Below, one piece after another: positions 5,146 to 6,002 of a stretch of 6,002 nt of DNA. The DNA is from Treponema sp. GTDB taxonomy: Bacteria > Spirochaetota > Spirochaetia > Treponematales > Breznakiellaceae. Made by a program: the position numbers and the translations under genes. Position 1 is the first letter of the stretch. Every line of letters begins with the position of its first letter. The DNA is taken from positions 1 to 6,002 of the forward strand of contig JAIROE010000353.1 of assembly GCA_031257715.1 (NCBI GenBank), read 5' to 3'. The notes beneath the pieces were generated by a model. That model ran no database searches. It was not told the DNA's origin and was given only the letters and a program-made list of their open reading frames with translations.

Positions 5146-6002
5146 TCATGCTTTCCGTATCTGTCCCGAGCCTGACACAAGGTACTTTATCGTGGTCAGG
5201 GCTTCAAGGCCCATGGGCCCCCGCGCGTGGAATTTCTGCGTACTGATCCCCAGCTCCGCGCCAAAACCGAATTCCCCGCCGTCGGTGAAGCGGGTGGACG
5301 CGTTGACATACACGCACGCCGCATCTACCCGGCTCCGAAACTCCTCCGAGGCTTTTATGTCGTTGGTGAGGATAGCCTCGGAATGTTTTGTGCCGTATGT
5401 GTTGATGTGGGTTATGGCCTCGTCAACGGAAGCGACGGTCTTTACCGCAAGAATGTAATCGAGGAATTCCGTTTCCCAGTCTTCCGGAACAGCGTCCTTC
5501 ACCACGAGGCCCGCGGGAACCGGGCTCCCGCAGGCGGCCTTCGATTCTTTGTCGCAGCGGAGTTCAACCCTGCCTGCAAGATGCGCGGCAAGGCGGGGCA
5601 TAAGGGATGAAAGGGCGCTCCGGTGCACAAGGAGGGTCTCCACGGCGTTGCACGCGCCGGGTTTCTGGAGCTTGGCGTTTGCGATGATTTCAACCGCGTT
5701 TTCCATGCAGGCGCTTTCCTCAACGTAGATGTGGCAGTTCCCCTCGCCGGTTTCCAGTACGGGAACGCGGGCGCCGTCCGTCACGCGGCGTATCAATTCC
5801 TTTCCGCCACGGGGCAGAACCACGTCGATAAAGCCCCGCGCGCCGAGGATTTCGTCTACTTCATCGCGGTTTCCCGAATCGGCAAGCTCCACGGCGCCGC
5901 TTACGCCGCCGCCGTCGTGAAGGCCCCTCTTGATGGCCCTGACAATGGCGCGGTTCGATTCCAGCGCCGAGGAAGAGCCGCGCAGCAGTATGGCGCAGCC
6001 CG
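5146..6002 (-). CDS. proA: Gamma-glutamyl phosphate reductase, 5' partial
   Basis: ProA reduces gamma-glutamyl phosphate with NADPH to glutamate-5-semialdehyde, which cyclises to pyrroline-5-carboxylate. It belongs to the aldehyde dehydrogenase superfamily. The visible part is the C-terminal 284 or so residues of a protein normally near 420, so roughly one third lies beyond the right edge. The frame runs open to the edge, through ILLRGSSSALESNRAIV near 5940-5990; the GTG at 5892-5890 is an internal valine and not a start. Further motifs are FIDVVLPRGGKELI, NAKLQKPGACNAVETLLVH with the catalytic cysteine (TGC at 5652-5650), and near the end FTDGGEFGFGAELGISTQ and HARGPMGLEALTT. The stop TGA (5148-5146) touches the ATG of proB, indicating one transcript with coupled translation. 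No damage is seen in the visible part. Confidence 0.95.
   Translation of the reverse strand, partial: GCAILLRGSSSALESNRAIVRAIKRGLHDGGGVSGAVELADSGNRDEVDEILGARGFIDVVLPRGGKELIRRVTDGARVPVLETGEGNCHIYVEESACMENAVEIIANAKLQKPGACNAVETLLVHRSALSSLMPRLAAHLAGRVELRCDKESKAACGSPVPAGLVVKDAVPEDWETEFLDYILAVKTVASVDEAITHINTYGTKHSEAILTNDIKASEEFRSRVDAACVYVNASTRFTDGGEFGFGAELGISTQKFHARGPMGLEALTTIKYLVSGSGQIRKA

Noticed and set aside
5890..5892. GTG at 5892 as the proA start
   Set aside because: The frame continues upstream to the window edge with conserved ProA sequence (ILLRGSSSALESNRAIV), so this codon is an internal valine.
1..6002. CRISPR array, tRNA, rRNA, insertion sequence or prophage genes
   Set aside because: No direct-repeat/spacer array, cloverleaf, transposase motif or phage protein was seen on either strand.

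Overview
The window carries five protein-coding loci and no RNA genes. The sequence is GC-rich by eye, genes are tightly packed, and a membrane sensor with a treponeme-like look sits among ordinary metabolic genes. My best guess is a spirochaete of the Treponema lineage, possibly a gut-associated one. This rests on protein style from memory, not on a marker gene, so it is only a moderate inference.

Layout, left to right: (1) the 3' part of an AMP-forming acyl-CoA synthetase on the + strand (1-1521). (2) proC, pyrroline-5-carboxylate reductase, on the - strand (2407-1554), broken by a one-base deletion near 1858/1859. (3) A 347-bp divergent intergenic region (2408-2754) with a degenerate 21-bp tandem repeat, a candidate proC promoter, two palindromes or hairpins and an AT-rich stretch before the next gene. 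(4) A two-transmembrane sensor protein on the + strand (2755-4344) with a periplasmic Cache-like region, a PAS-like region and a helical C-terminus, but no recognisable kinase or output domain. (5) proB, glutamate 5-kinase (5145-4354), and proA, gamma-glutamyl phosphate reductase (from beyond 6002 to 5146), on the - strand, directly abutting in the order proA-proB.

proA, proB and proC together make up the glutamate-to-proline pathway: ProB phosphorylates glutamate, ProA reduces the phosphate to the semialdehyde, which cyclises, and ProC reduces pyrroline-5-carboxylate to proline. All three lie on the same strand, but the oppositely oriented sensor gene separates proBA from proC. As sequenced, the first two steps look intact and the last is frameshifted. 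The organism therefore either lacks this ProC, has another one elsewhere, or the sequence holds an error.

I do not see a clear new multi-gene system. The points most worth checking are the proC frameshift, the 21-bp repeat that stays open in several frames on both strands, and the orphan sensor, whose C-terminus resembles a phosphotransfer helix bundle but contains no histidine.
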